A stretch of DNA of 64,000 nt. Source: Muscardinus avellanarius. Lineage: Eukaryota; Chordata; Mammalia; Rodentia; Gliridae. The translations under genes were made by a program, and so were the position numbers. The notes beneath the pieces were generated by a model that saw nothing but the letters and a program-made list of their open reading frames with translations, had not been told where the DNA came from and did no database searches. The stretch spans positions 178,775,134-178,839,133 of the forward strand of contig OY726558.1 of NCBI GenBank assembly GCA_963383645.1, written 5' to 3'. Numbering within the stretch: the first letter of the stretch is position 1; each line of letters opens with the position of its first letter. Shown in pieces: positions 34,690-46,498 of this stretch.

Positions 34690-34772
34690 AAATTTGTAGT
34701 CCTGGGGATTGAACTCAGGACCCCATGCATGCTGGACATGGCCTCTATCATTAAGCAAAATCCCCAGCCTGC
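34690..34772 (-). mobile_element. Monomeric ID-type SINE fragment
   Basis: Antisense of a tRNA-derived ID core including the CATGCATGCTGGAC region that the dID arms lack. This is the only clear ID monomer of the full type in the window and is diverged. Confidence 0.65.
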
Positions 34773-37362
34773 AATGATTTTATGGTCTGGAAGATCCACT
34801 TTCAAAGTCACTGACTGTAACATTACAGGGATTTTTTTTTTTTTTAGATTATTGATTTAAACTTCATCTTTAAAGGCAGCACAGCAATTTACTCTGGTGG
34901 TATTTCCCTTAGGACCATTGTAGTACAAATGAGATAGAAAGTGCTGTTAGACTTCTGTTTTCGAGCATTTGGGGCAGGCTCATGTTTCTCATCTGTCTGA
35001 AAGGTCAAGTGGGACCAGTAACAATGATTTGTATGAGAAAACAACAAAAAAAGTAATCCCATCAATTTGGAGTGAATATCTTTCCTTGTTTGCATTCACA
35101 TTTTTTTTTTTTTTGTCAAGAGATACACCCACATCCACTATATTTTTCAGGATTATTTTTCTAACAAGGTGAGCAATCAATTTTCTTTTGGGAAAATGTC
35201 ATTTCACATTCTTCATTTCCACAAAAGCATAGATTTATCATATCTGTGTTATGTATCTATCAGTTACTTTCACCAAACATCAAATTGCTCCAATTAAATA
35301 CATTTTTTGGATATTGAGAGACAAAGAATTTGTTTTTGAATTATAAGTGGTCAGAGAATGAAAATTAAAGTCAAAATAAAACAAATGCCTTTCTGTCTAG
35401 TGCTCTAGTGCTTTCAGTAAAAGCATGTTAAAGTTTTTCTCAGATGTGTCATAGAGACTGGTTTAAAATTATATAAGTTAATTACAAATATTGCAGAATA
35501 AGAGTGAGTGTAGCAATTTTTATAAAATTTTGTAAGATAGCAGTAAAAATTGAAATTCAACAATATTAATAATATTCATCAAAAAGTAGCATTTATTTTG
35601 AAGAAATAAGGACAGTCAATAATCAGTCCAGTCACCTACCTTTATCAAAACTCCATTCTCAACACAGAACAAGCCAATATAAATGGGCCATTACACCACT
35701 GTATTGACATAAATTTTATCATGAAATATGAAAACTTTCTTGCATTGAAGCTTAAATTTCATAAGTTCCATGCGCAGTTTTCATCTCACAAAGTTACTTT
35801 ATGAGCAGACTGTGTATTGCCACAGCCTCACTTAATAAACAGAGAATATTATTGTAGCTTTACCTTGTTATTTTTATCATTTATTCGTGTCAGTTATTTC
35901 TACCAATTTTTATTAACATGGGATCCACTTCTTAACTAATTCCATTTGCTTAAAAATGTTATTTAAAAGCAAAACAGAAAGAAGACAGTGATTTGACTTT
36001 TCTGACCTTGAGGAAAGAAAAATCAACTAAAAGTCTGAATCTGTACTTGGCTTTATCAGGTTTCATCTAACTATAAAAATGACAAACCATAAAAATAAAA
36101 TAAAATGCTTATTTCCCTCACAAATTAAAGTTTTCTTCAAATGGCTTGAAAGTACTTGCTCCTTGGCTCATAAAATGTGTATTTTCAACCTTGATATAGA
36201 GAAATATTTTTTTTATCTTTCTGGCAGATAAAGCTATATTACTTTGCTACAAATGGTTATAGACTATGATAACTGACAATCATAAACATGTATAGCAAAT
36301 GTCCTTGCACCATCCTACATACATTTAAACTAGTTAAAGAGAAAAAAAGTAAAACTTCAGTAAATCATGTGCTGATTGTGGGCAGGCTGAAATTGGAAAC
36401 TAGAGTCACAGAGATTATAGGAATATGCTATAGTAGAAACTATAAAGGCATTAATTCATTTATCTTGCCCTAGACACAGAAAAATGAGCCTTCTGAATCT
36501 ATTACAATATAAAATGACTTCTACTAGTTTACTAAATTAGAGATGTAGTAATGTACTAATATTATTATAAAAGCCACAAGACAACTAATTTTAAATATGT
36601 TAAAATTATTTTAAACTCAAAATTTGCAGCTACAGGCTATTATTTAGCAACAATATCTTTTTGAAATTCTCTATATTGTAAACATTTTAAAAACTAATGC
36701 TTAACAAAAGCTCTTACATTATAGTGTTGACAACTTTGTAAATTTTATGTAGTCATCTATGTTGAGTTTATAGTTGAAATTTCAAAATATACCTAAATTA
36801 TTCTCTAACACTGCCAATTTTTAGTAGTGTGAAGGTTAAAATTATTCTCTGCTTTATTTCTACAAATGACGTGCCTGATCAAGTTTTTTGATATCTTCTC
36901 ATTACCATTGTAAGACTACTCATAAATTAAACTTGTAAATTAGAAGAAACTTTTCATTGTTACTGCCAGGGCCTGTCATAGGGCTTTAGCATGACTGACC
37001 TATAATAGACTCTAATACATGTGCGTAGGCATCATGCTATGAGGATAATCATAGAATTATTTGTACGTGATTTAAGGTTATGAGAAATGTTTACCCAAAT
37101 AATAAAGGACATCCTCAATACAGTTGTCTTTATAGTAACTATTAAAATGAATCTTTATTATATCTTTTCTTTGTAACCACTATTAAACACTTTTTTATTC
37201 AAAAGTGCTTCTTTTGAATAAAAATTGTGTAGCGCTCAAATTTGAAATTCATGTTTTAAAAATATAGAGATGGTGTTGGGCCAAATTATTTTTGTAATAG
37301 TACTACATTATTTGGTTTATCATTGAAATATATCCTAGCAACCTATGCAAATTGACAAAAAA
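34773..37362. other. AT-rich low-copy DNA, nothing recognised
   Basis: About 2.6 kb. Open frames of up to 68 codons at 34.9-35.2 kb on both strands overlap a poly-T run and look accidental. Confidence 0.45.
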
Positions 37363-37557
37363 AGCCAGGGATGGTAGCACACGTTTATAATTCCAACATT
37401 TGGGAGGCTGAGTGAGACTGAAGAATTGTGGTTTGTGAACAGCCTCAAAAACTTAGCGAGGCCCTTCACAACTCAGTGAGACCCTGAGGACTGGGGATGT
37501 ATCTCAAAAGTAGAATGTTCCTGGTATATATCCCCAGTATCGCAGAAAAAAAAAGAA
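37363..37557 (+). mobile_element. B1-dID-type dimeric SINE (subfamily A)
   Basis: Sense left arm (GCCAGGGATGGTAGCACACG), then GAGACCCTGAGGACTGGGGATG joining to the ID-like arm with no A-rich linker, and an A-rich tail. Confidence 0.85.
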
Positions 37558-37941
37558 AGAAAATTTTTGAGAAAACAAGAGATTTTCTCAAATGTTGAGA
37601 CAGTATAATATATGAGAAACCTGCAAACTAAAACATTTTTAGTCTTCATTATATAATTATCTAATAACAATTCTTTATTCTCTGAATTAGTCACTTTTTT
37701 AGCACATGTGTAATGAGTGCCTATAAAGTGCCAGGTACACTACATAAAAATTTCATTTTAATAATATAAAATAATATTGTTAATATTTAGCACTAAATTC
37801 TATAAATCTCAAAATAAGTATATGTTTTTGAAACATTCTAGAATTTTATATGTTGAATTAGTGATAGGGTGTTAAAAAATGAGTTCCTCGATTCTACTTT
37901 GGAATCCTTGAATGAAGTCCAAGTAGAAACTGTAAAACTGA
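37558..37941. other. AT-rich low-copy DNA, nothing recognised
   Basis: No gene or repeat signature. Confidence 0.4.
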
Positions 37942-38135
37942 GAGGAGGCGGTTGCACACGCTTGTAAATCCCTGCACCTGGAAAGCAGAGACAGGAGGAT
38001 CATGCAGGTTCGAAGCCACCCTCTCTGGCTTAAGAGATTCTGTTTCCAAATAAAAATATAAAGTAGTCTGGGAGTGTATCCCGGAGGTAGAAGGGTTTCC
38101 AGGAACTCCAGTACCACCAAAAAAAAAAAAAAAAA
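37942..38135 (+). mobile_element. B1-dID-derived SINE (subfamily B)
   Basis: Sense left arm with CAGGTTCGAAGCCACC, an AAATAAAAATATAAA linker, then right arm CTGGGAGTGTATCCCGGAGG and CCAGTACCACC before the A-tail. Confidence 0.9.
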
Positions 38136-38429
38136 GAAGAAAGGCAAAAAACGTGATTGCAGTGTAAGTGCCATTGTTTGAATGGGACCTTTTTCAACAT
38201 TCAAGTGTTATAAATGTAGTAGTTTAAAGTGCTGAAGCCTGAAGAAGTTATGAGGATTTCTCTGTTGCAAATACAATTAGCTGTTTTTGAAAGAAGAAAA
38301 AAGTCGATACAAGCAATTTGTCCCTTTTGGCCTTCTACTTTTAGCCAAATAATGAAGCTGTGTTCTCTTTTACATCTTCCTGGAAGCAGAAACCAGATCC
38401 TTACCAGGCAATGAACTGCCAAGTGCCTT

Positions 38430-38900
38430 TATCTCAGACCTCTCAGTCACAAGAATGTGAGAAATAACTATCTGTTCTTTTATATAAAATGTAAAATTAA
38501 CCAGATGCAGATATTTTGTTATATCAACACAGGTAGCCTAAGACAGGAGTATAAAGGATTGAATAAAAAAAAAATGTCCCCTTAGCTCTCATGGAAACAT
38601 GGTAGTGATTTTGGAAGTAGGCTTTTATTGCTAAGGAGGGGTTCCTGGGGGCGTGGACTTGAAAATTAGATATACTTTCTTGTCAAACCTGCTTGCTTTC
38701 TGCCTGGCACGTCTGATTTGAGAGTGGATGCCATATCTTGAATTCCTGTAGACAGCAAACACTGCCTCACATGATCTGAACCTCAAATCTCTAAAATTGG
38801 TGAGCAAATAAATCTTGCTTCTTATAAGTTTGGGGTCAGATATCTTATAACAATGAGAATGTGGACCAAGACAGAAATTGGAATCAGGTGTGAGGTTTAT
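38430..38900 (+). mobile_element. Possible old MaLR-type LTR fragments
   Basis: Two stretches (38,450-38,545 and 38,760-38,885) share the pattern GTGAGNAAATAA...TATTTTGTTATA...AACA...CTAAGACAG, which resembles the 3' end of mammalian MaLR LTRs such as MLT1. Boundaries and internal sequence are not resolved. Confidence 0.35.
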
Positions 38901-40191
38901 GCTTTATCTAAGTCTGAGGATGTGTTTTAATAAGTCTTTGGAACTGGTTTGTGAGAGGACATTGGAAAAACCAGAAGATGGCTAGATAGGTGATTGGTAG
39001 AGAATGTGCTCAGAAAACTTCAGAGGGCAAAAAAGACTGCATAAGGAAATTGAGTAAAGGCCACATGTGTAACAATCTGGAAAAGAACTTATCTGCATTT
39101 TGCCCGTGTCCTGAAACTTTGTGCTATGTCAAATTTAAAGATTTTGGACCGATTATGCAGGCATATAAAATTTCAAAACAGCAAAGTATCCAAAATGCAT
39201 TAATAATGTTGTTTTTTACATTCAGTGAATTATACATTGATTTTCAGGAATGTAAGGTAAAGTGTAGAGATTTTGTAAACTTGCTGTTTGGCTAAAACGT
39301 TATGTGTCAAAGTAGAGCCCAGAGAGATGATGTTTTAGAACAAAGTAAGATAGATAAAAGGAAAGTGGAAGTAATAGCTGTAATGTAGGTGAGGGCAAGT
39401 GTGTCCATGACTGAGACAAAGCCAACAATATCCACGATGAGGACAGGGCCACAGTGGCCAGAAGGAGGCAGGCCCAGTGATGGGCAGGATGAAGGCAGCC
39501 ACACAACTATAATTTAAAAAGTTTCAGAAACAATGATTAGGCAGGGTATGACTACCTTTCCTGCTGGCAAATCAATTTCAGTGCTCATGTAAACCTGGCT
39601 TTGCTGGAAAAAAAAAGGAAATTATGGATTTTTTTTTATATTTTACTGAAAGGACTGAAAACCCAAACAGCGTATAGTAGGGTAAAAAAATACCTGCAAG
39701 TAAGCTCAAATGGGGCAATTTGTGAAGCTGTTAGAATGAAGCCAAGATTACAATAAAAAACCCTAAGATGCCCAAAACATGAAAGAACCAGAAAAGGCTG
39801 CAAGCTGCAAGCCACAGAGATCAGCTAGAGGATCAAATATGCTGCTATTGCAAACAACCAGGCCACGGTGGTGGTGGTGAGGGGCTGCCAAGGCCTTATG
39901 GAAATTACACCTTACTACCAAGTCCCTTGAATGCCAGAAGTAAAGCTGTGGGATCCAATGCTTGCCCTGCTTGATTTCAAGGCTGCTTTGGTCCAATTTT
40001 TTCTTTCTATGGCCCTATTTTTTCTATTGAAATGCAAATGTTCTTTGCATCACTGTTCATTGGGTATGTGTAGCTTACTTTTTTTTTCAGAGTCTCACAG
40101 TCAAGAGTTTTTTACCTTAAGTCACAGAGAAGACTTCAGACTTCTAAGTCCAAAGTTAAAAGTATGGAAACTCTTGAAAATAGACTAAATA
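38901..40191. other. Low-copy DNA, nothing firmly recognised
   Basis: Less AT-rich than average. A 101-codon open frame at 38,990-39,295 shows no domain. It may be internal sequence of the LTR element to the left, but I cannot show it. Confidence 0.35.
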
Positions 40192-40406
40192 CATTTTTTT
40201 TTTTTTTGCAGTACATGGGATATAACCCAGGGGCATTCTAACACTGAGCTACACTGCAAGCCCTATTTTTTTCTTTATTTTAAAACAGGGTCTCACTCAG
40301 TTGCAGAGAACCTCACTAAGTAGATGAGGGTATCTGCAAACTTGCAATTCTCCTGTTGCAGCCTTGCAAGTACTAGGATTACAAGCATGTGCCACCACAT
40401 CTGGCT
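40192..40406 (-). mobile_element. B1-dID-type dimeric SINE (subfamily A)
   Basis: Poly-T, GGGATATAACCCAGGGGCAT right arm, linker, antisense left arm ending ATGTGCCACCACATCTGGC. Confidence 0.85.
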
Positions 40407-40596
40407 TTAAATTTATTCTTTATTGTGAGGTGGCAATGAAATCTATGGAGCCAGAGGTAGCATGTAGTATTTGAACTTAGAATATCCCACTACCCCTTAC
40501 GATAACAAGATAGCAATATTGTATGCCAGGTTGGTTGGGGGTGTTTCCTTGGAGTGTTACCTTAGGCATTATATAGAGACTTCCTCCTCCCCCTGA

Positions 40597-40598
<2 letters not shown>

Positions 40599-40666
<68 letters not shown>

Positions 40667-40705
40667 CTCTCCCTCTCCCTCTATCCCTCTACTTTCTTTC
40701 TCTCT
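40599..40705. repeat. (TC)n microsatellite with degenerate CCCTCT tail
   Basis: Pure TC run at 40,599-40,664, then CCCTCT-type degenerate units. Confidence 0.95.
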
Positions 40706-40939
40706 ATTTTCTTCCACCATGCCTTGAGATATTAGACACTGGCCTTATATAGATTAAATCTTGAATTCAGTGTTTATATTGAAATATGATTTTTGTTTTC
40801 TGTCATTTTGTGTCCTATCTTCTGTATGGTATAATGTCATTTCTTCTTTACTTAGGTGCCTCACTGATCAACTTCACATCTTCTCTGGTTCTGAAGTCTG
40901 CTTCTTTTATCTTCTTTATGTTTTATTTAAGTATCTAGT

Positions 40940-41838
40940 GTATCTAGTGTTGGCTTTGTATTCATGAATTTTTTTAGATTATGCTTATCTTGAAACAATT
41001 TTTTTCTCCCTCAATTTTGACTAATAACTTTTCTGGATAGAGCAGTTTTGGTTAGAAGTTGTTTTTTTCTAGGGTCTGGATCACATCATACCAGTCTCTC
41101 CTGACATTCATGGCTTAGGTTGTATAGTCTGGGGTGATCTTTATTGTTTTGCCCCTATATGCTACCCATTTTTTTGTTCTCACTGCTTTTAAGATACTTT
41201 CCTTGGCCTCTATGTTGGTCATTTTGACTATTACATTGCATGGGGAGGTCCTTCTTTGATTAAAACCATTAAAACCATTAAGAAAACTTAATGGTTTTCT
41301 GTATATCTCCTGAACGTGTAAGTTCAAGTCTCTTTCCATATTTGAAAATTTCTCCAAAATTATATTTTTAAGTGATTATAAATACCCTTGGTCTGTACCT
41401 CTATCCCTTGTTCAATGCATTTTATCCATAGTTTAAGACATTTCATGTTGTCTTATAGTTGTTGAATGTTTAGGTCTTGTTGCTGTAATGACTTCTGTAT
41501 GCTGTTGACTGTGCTTTCAATTTTAATAAACTGTCTTTTAACAGTTATATTCTATTTTCAATTTCATCTAATCTTCCAGAATTTTTTTTTATTGTTGTCT
41601 TCATTTCATTTGTTCTTTCATTTATTCCAGACCTCTTTCTGATTTTTTCTTACTGTCTCCATTTCCTCTTTCATTTATTGTCCACTTGCTCTGATGCCTT
41701 TCATTATATTAAAGATCAGAGTTCAGAACTCTTCTTTAATTTCTTGTATGTCAGTACTCATAATTTCCATTACTTCTTCACTGTTTCTAGTTCTCATATT
41801 TCAGTGTTCTCAGGCTTGTTTTTCTGATATTTTGGCAT
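40940..41838 (-). pseudogene. L1 ORF1, decayed
   Basis: On the minus strand the frame begins ATG at 41,838 (MPKYQKNKPENTE) but meets a stop soon after. An 80-codon open piece at 41,115-41,357 holds the RRM part (NVIVKMTNIEAKESILKAVR) and the start of the C-terminal domain (YRGKTIKITPD). The C-terminal PAKLS region is still recognisable near 41,030. Several stops break it. A short GGTTTTAATG-type duplication lies at about 41,262-41,300. Confidence 0.85.
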
Positions 41839-41929
41839 GTTGACTTTTGTGGGTATTCTGTCTGATTCAATCTTAGTAGTAGAAATTTAGAGGAGTAAAC
41901 AAGTAAACAGAAGAGTTTCTGTTCTCCAC

Positions 41930-42383
41930 TGTCGGGAATCCAGCCCGACAGCTGGTGGGGCATGGAGAGATGATGAGTACCAATGACTCTAACACAAACC
42001 CACGAGCCGGGAGTCAAGTCAAGCAAGATCTCATTTATTTCTCTCCAAGCAGTCCTTTATATAGCACCAAGCCACAAGGGGAATTTCCATGAGAAATAGC
42101 CTAGCCTATCTGGGATAAAGATCACTAGAATATAGTTTACAGCCAATCCCAGGCCAGTACATGAGCCATTCATGTGTGCAGAAAGCTCCTTTAAAGGTAG
42201 AAAGGGAAAAACCGCTCAGTATTCCCACCCATAATGAATGGGGAAACCACGCCTTCCTAGCTTCCTCCAGGTGCCATCTTTGCCCCTTTTTTGCTGAATC
42301 ACTTTACTTAAAGTTTTGCCTTAGGCCGTAGGCTGCTTGCTCAGGCCAAATCTCCTTAGGCGCTATATAGACACACCCCATCA
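41930..42383 (-). repeat. 3' LTR of the provirus
   Basis: 454 bp, TG...CA ends, same TATA and polyadenylation words as the 5' LTR. It shows TG or CA where the 5' LTR has CG in its R/U5 part. Confidence 0.9.
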
Positions 42384-42402
42384 TATCCCCCTTTTTCTTT
42401 TA
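42384..42402 (-). other. Polypurine tract
   Basis: On the minus strand, AAAAGAAAAAGGGGGATA directly precedes the 3' LTR, where plus-strand DNA synthesis would start. Confidence 0.8.
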
Positions 42403-42639
42403 TTTTATCGGGACTGTGCCTGTCTTAGGTTGTCCCCATTGAGTACCAGGGATTACCCGTCATTGGATAGTACAGATCGATGCTGTACTTCCTGTCTTAG
42501 GTTTCCATGGCCCCTTGGAATCTTACCCGTCATTGGCTACCAGCCCTTCAACATGCTTTGATTTTTCCCATCTGGGGAAATCGTAAGGCGGGAGAGGGGT
42601 GGTCATATTCAGAGCGCCAATCCTAAGATTTATTTTCTG

Positions 42640-43325
42640 TGCTAGCAAGCCTTTGGTAATGCACTTCCATTTGGTTGATTTTAACAGAAACTGGACTAAT
42701 CTATTAAAATCACAGGGGTCTCCAATGACAAAACTATGATAAACAGCAAGGGGCCCAACAAAGGAAGAAAATAAGGCAAAAGTCCATGAAAGCCGGTCCA
42801 GAACGGATTCTCCTGAAGATCTCCTCGCCACCTCTCCAGATCATGTTGGAGCTGCTTAATCTTATCTTGTTCCTGCAAAAATAAGCAGATGCCTCCCTTT
42901 TCAGCTGTTAATAAATCCAATATCCATCTTTTTTGTGATACCACATAGGCTAGGGAATCTAATTGGGCTTGTAAGTCTCAGACAATTTCTGAGACAGACT
43001 TAACATCATCAATTATTGGGAGGGAGTCTCCTATGTAACTCAAAGGCCATCCCAAGGCCAGCCACACCCATGACAGTTCTGGCAGTAATCTCTAGGTCAA
43101 TTAAGAGCAGAATGGCTTGTACTGCTCTCCTTTTTCGCCCTCCCCAATCAAAAAGGGGGGGATGGGCATTGATTTCTCCTCAAGGATAATATTTATATCG
43201 GAGAGCAGGGAGGCAAGGTTGCAAAGGCCTGCATTTAATATTTCCCTTGCTTTACCTGCGTCTCCAAAGTCTGGCATACTATACCGTATTTGCAGGGACA
43301 GGATGATGAACATTAGGGTTCTCAT
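42640..43325 (-). pseudogene. env: Envelope remnant, mainly transmembrane subunit
   Basis: A 74-codon frame from 43,325 (MRTLMFIILSLQ, hydrophobic start) may be the env signal region overlapping integrase, as in complex-free betaretroviruses. Nearly all of the surface subunit is missing. The frame at 42,696-42,944 carries a gamma-type transmembrane subunit: an immunosuppressive-type block ([18 protein letters not shown]), a helical stretch, and a Phe/Leu/Pro-rich membrane anchor. The segment with paired cysteines that normally follows the block is absent. Not functional for entry. Confidence 0.8.
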
Positions 43326-44112
43326 GACTATCTTCTTTTAAAATAAAAAACAAAGGACTAATTTCAGGGATTTCCTCTTCCCTGGAATCATAATTACCAG
43401 TTATTGTAGGCAGGTGTTTGATATCTCTTGCTGGGACCCAAAGTGGTCTTTTATCATCATAGGGGAAGGCACACCCAAAGCCCCTTCCTGCAGTTATGAG
43501 GGGATCTGGGCCCCTCCACATTCCCGTCAGGGGATCTCTCCATTTTACTTTGATGGAGGAAAAGGGAATCTCTGTGGTCCAATGCCTATGAAAAGGGGAC
43601 AGGTTGGAGTCTTTTGAAAAATTTAAAATATTTAGGGTTAATAATGCTTTCCTTAATTGATCATGTAGGTGTAGCAACTCCCCCTTTTGTTTTTGTAATT
43701 GAACTTTTAGGGTATGATTATATTGTTCTATTAAAGCTTGTCCTTTTGGGTTATATGGAATGCCCATAGTATGAATAATTTTCCATAATTGAAGGAAGGA
43801 GGCGAAATGTTGACTAATAAAACAAGGGCCATTATCAGTTTTTATTTGTTCGGGAATACCAAGAATAGCAAAACATTGAAGAAGGTAACTTATAGCATGT
43901 TTTGTCTTTTCACCCAAATGAGCTGAGGCCCAAGCAGCCCTGGAATAGGTATCTATGGAAACAAAAATATACTTGAGTTTTCCAAATGGTTGAAAATGAG
44001 TTACATCCACTTGCCATAATCCATTGGGGCGTAGTCCTCTCGGGTTGACTCTGGGTGATTGAAAGGGGGGGTATTTGCAAGAAGGGTTGACACAATTTAC
44101 AAGTGTGAACAA
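43279..44112 (-). pseudogene. pol (integrase): Retroviral integrase, open C-terminal two thirds
   Basis: A 277-codon open frame. The catalytic residues of the RNase H-like core are present: D36 (LWQVDV), D93 (KTDNGP) and E129 (ALIEQYN), with exactly 35 residues between the last two. The C-terminal domain shows DPLTGMWRGPDPLI and LWVPARDIK, typical of betaretroviral integrases, which join viral DNA to host DNA in the nucleus. The N-terminal HHCC zinc domain is broken: its CXXC lies in another frame at about 44,130-44,160. With no reverse transcriptase, this is a remnant, although the core is unusually intact. Its 3' end overlaps a signal-peptide-like env start. Confidence 0.85.
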
Positions 44113-44178
44113 TACCTTTTAAATCCTTAGTAGGGATTTGAGGATATTTGTATTTTAATCCTCTCTCCATGGCCTCTT

Positions 44179-44667
44179 CTACAGATAGGGCTTGAACTTT
44201 GTGCAGGCCATCGCCTGTCCCTTCTGAACGCCCGTCCCTTTTGAAGGGCACTCGCCCATCTCTTTAGGATCTATTGTCCCATGTGCAACTGCTGTTGTTC
44301 CAGCATGCCAGAGGCTGTTTACCTTGGAGACCTGCTCCGGCCCAGCATGAAATTTATACCCTTTTCCCCTGATTTTCAAGTGCCAGTGAGAGCTCACCGG
44401 ACGCCGCTGGAACCACGACGCTTTCCAAGGCACAGGCCCCTCTTTTGGGAGGGGCCCATTCCCTGGCGCCCTGCCCTTCACTAAGAAAAGGAAACTCTCC
44501 CCCAGGCTTTCTCCGGCTTTTCCGGGATTGGTCGAGTTACCGTACTGGACACCTTGCGGCGACCATCTCCTCCACTTTGGACTTGGGGATCTGAACCCAA
44601 CTCCCTTTCGATCGGCTCTAGTATAAATTAAATACTTAGAATTTTTATCTCCAATTGTGATGACCAT
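44179..44667 (-). pseudogene. Unassigned 162-codon open frame of the provirus
   Basis: An open frame between the nucleocapsid and integrase parts, where protease and reverse transcriptase would normally lie. I see neither a DTG/DSG protease triad nor an RT YXDD motif in it. It is rich in Gly, Pro and Trp. It may be rearranged pol or env-derived sequence. Confidence 0.4.
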
Positions 44668-44730
44668 TTTGGGTCTTAACCCGGTTACCAGAGGTACCGT
44701 CCAATGAATCTTGGTGGAACTGTTCCCCTT

Positions 44731-45938
44731 TTATAAGGGGGCTGGGGGAAGCCCCCTTGGGCGGTTAAAGGCTCCCCCATTTAAGTTAAATTTGGACTGG
44801 CAGTCCTGGGCCCAATGAAAGCCATTAAGGCATTTGGGGCAGGGCATCCAGGGAGTTTCCACTTTCTTTCCTCCTCCCATAGGAGGCGTGGCCTGGGACG
44901 CACATTTTCGGGGAAATGGCCCTCCTTTCTGCATCTGAAACACGTGGCGGGGGCAACCATTGATTGCTGCATTGCCTGTATCAGAGTCTGAATGCCCTCC
45001 TGTTACCCTTCCTTTACCGCAACTGCCATAGTTTGGAGTTGATGGCTCATAGAGCCAACGACCCGAGAGGCCACGATCCATCTCTCTAAAGTATGCCCCT
45101 TCAATCCCACGCAGGCCAGCTTATGATCAGCTGTCATCTCCTTCCACACTAGTTTTTTGACAAACTTGTCTCCCAGTGGACTGGCTGGAAACCTCCTCCC
45201 AAGGCTGTTATACACTCTCTACAAAAGTGGGATAAATAATCACGGAGGCCCCTTTGCGCCCTCGGAGCAGGGCTGAGCCTAGAAGAAACAGCCAACAGGC
45301 AGAGCCCAGGATCAGCAGCCACCAAGCTAGGGTGGCGGCAGGGCGCGCAGCCCTGTTCCGAGCTGGGGCTGGGGCTGGGGCTGGGGCTGGCAGGGAGGTG
45401 CAGCCACTAGGCAGCCTGGGAGGCGCAGCCTGCTGGGCCAGCCCTTCCACTAGGGTTCCTCCCGCTCCCGCTTCGCCTGCATATGGCGGCGGAGGGGAGG
45501 GTATGGAGAATGAATTGGCCAGGGAAAGGGGCTATGGGGAGTCCTTGGCGTCCCCAAAATGATTGGAAGGTTTTTTAGGGGCTTCAGGACCAGAGGGGGG
45601 TGTATGCTCGGCGGCCCCATTTTTCGCTGGCTTGGGGATATGTTCAGCGAGTTTATCTGGGAGTAGCGGGGGTAAACAACTTTTAAGCATGGAAACGGTG
45701 GGGAGAACGGCAAGGGGGGGGATCTCCCCCCTCTCTGTCTGGGCTCTCCTAACCAGCCCCTCAACTTGATTCCAGGTATCCCAATCATAAAGATTACTTT
45801 CAGGGAGCCATGGGGCAGTTTTTAGAAGGTACCCCCAGGCCTGGGTGGCTTGGTTATCAGCAAGATTAAGTCCTGGCTCTTGAGAAAGAGTCGGAGGGAT
45901 TCTAGGGCAGGGTCAGGTTTAGAACTGGACTTCCCCAT
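44731..45938 (-). pseudogene. gag: Retroviral gag remnant
   Basis: The minus-strand ATG at 45,938 begins MGKSSSKP, with a glycine at position 2 that fits a myristoylated matrix start. The frame soon stops and matrix-like and proline-rich sequence continues in other frames to about 45,210. Most of capsid is absent; a C-terminal piece (45,003-45,215) remains. Nucleocapsid follows at 44,780-44,985 with a CX2CX4HX4C zinc knuckle (CPKCLNGFHWAQDC). An upstream knuckle is split between two frames by a one-base shift near 44,908. Gag lies first in the provirus, directly after the leader. It cannot make a full Gag. Confidence 0.8.
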
Positions 45939-45966
45939 ATTAATATCCACATTAATACATGGGGGG

Positions 45967-45976
45967 ATACTCACCC
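45967..45976 (-). promoter_or_regulatory. Candidate major splice donor in the leader
   Basis: GGGTGAGTAT on the minus strand, a strong donor consensus between the primer-binding site and the gag start. Only the sequence match supports it. Confidence 0.5.
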
Positions 45977-46023
45977 GAAGACCGATTGCTCACCAGCGAT
46001 TTCATTAGGGGGTGAAGAGGGGG

Positions 46024-46041
46024 GCCTCACACGGGGCACCA
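46024..46041 (-). other. Primer-binding site
   Basis: Three bases inside the 5' LTR end the minus strand reads TGGTGCCCCGTGTGAGGC. It resembles the lysine-tRNA type site of betaretroviruses but with several differences, so the priming tRNA is uncertain. Confidence 0.65.
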
Positions 46042-46044
46042 GAC

Positions 46045-46498
46045 TGTAGGGAATCCAGCCTGACAGCTGGCGGGGTTTGGCGGGATGATGAGTACCGACG
46101 ACTCGAACACAAACCCACGAGCCAGGAGTCAAGTCAAGCGAGATCTCATTTATTTCTCTCCAAGCAGTCCTTTATATAGCACCAAGCCATGAGGGGAATT
46201 TCCATGAGAAATAGCCTAGCCTATCCGGGATAAAGATCACTAGCATGTAGTTTACAGCCAATCCCAGGCCAGTACATGAGCCATTCATGTGTGTGGAAAG
46301 CTCCTTTAAAGGTAGAAAGGGAAAAACCACTCAGTCTCCCCACCCATAATGAATGGGGAAACCACGCCTTCCTAGCTTCCTCCAGGTGCCATCTTTGCCC
46401 CTTTTTTGCTGAATCACTTTACTTAAAGTTTTGCCTTAGGCCGTAGGCTGCTTGCTCAGGCCAAATCTCCTTAGGCGCTATATAGACACACCCCATCA
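46045..46498 (-). repeat. 5' LTR of the provirus
   Basis: 454 bp with TG...CA ends. On the minus strand a TATATAAAGG box (about 46,167-46,176) and an AATAAATGAG polyadenylation word (about 46,146-46,155) lie in the expected order. It differs from the 3' LTR at about 22 positions by eye (about 5 percent), concentrated at the R/U5 end. CpGs there are kept in this copy and mostly lost in the other. Confidence 0.9.

Larger units (their letters stand above)
41930..46498 (-). mobile_element. Type-D/betaretrovirus-like provirus with internal deletions
   Basis: 4,569 bp on the minus strand, bounded by 454 bp LTRs and the 6 bp duplication CTCCAC (41,924-41,929 and 46,499-46,504), the size typical of class II retroviruses. 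Order from 46,498 leftwards: 5'LTR, primer-binding site, leader with a splice-donor-like word, gag remnants, an unassigned stretch, integrase, an envelope remnant, polypurine tract, 3'LTR. I find no protease, dUTPase or reverse transcriptase, and much of capsid and surface envelope is gone. A betaretroviral integrase with a gamma-type transmembrane envelope is the combination of type-D retroviruses and related rodent ERVs. It cannot replicate by itself. Confidence 0.85.

Noticed and set aside
34690..34772. tRNA gene
   Set aside because: Although tRNA-derived, it has the ID-SINE organisation, is diverged in its promoter boxes and cannot fold as a cloverleaf by eye.
39300..39506. Two overlapping minus-strand frames with hydrophobic stretches
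   Set aside because: Short, in two frames of the same DNA, without signal-peptide context or family resemblance.
45254..45562. 102-codon plus-strand frame rich in Ala/Arg/Gly
   Set aside because: It is antisense to the proline-rich gag region of the provirus and has no family motif.
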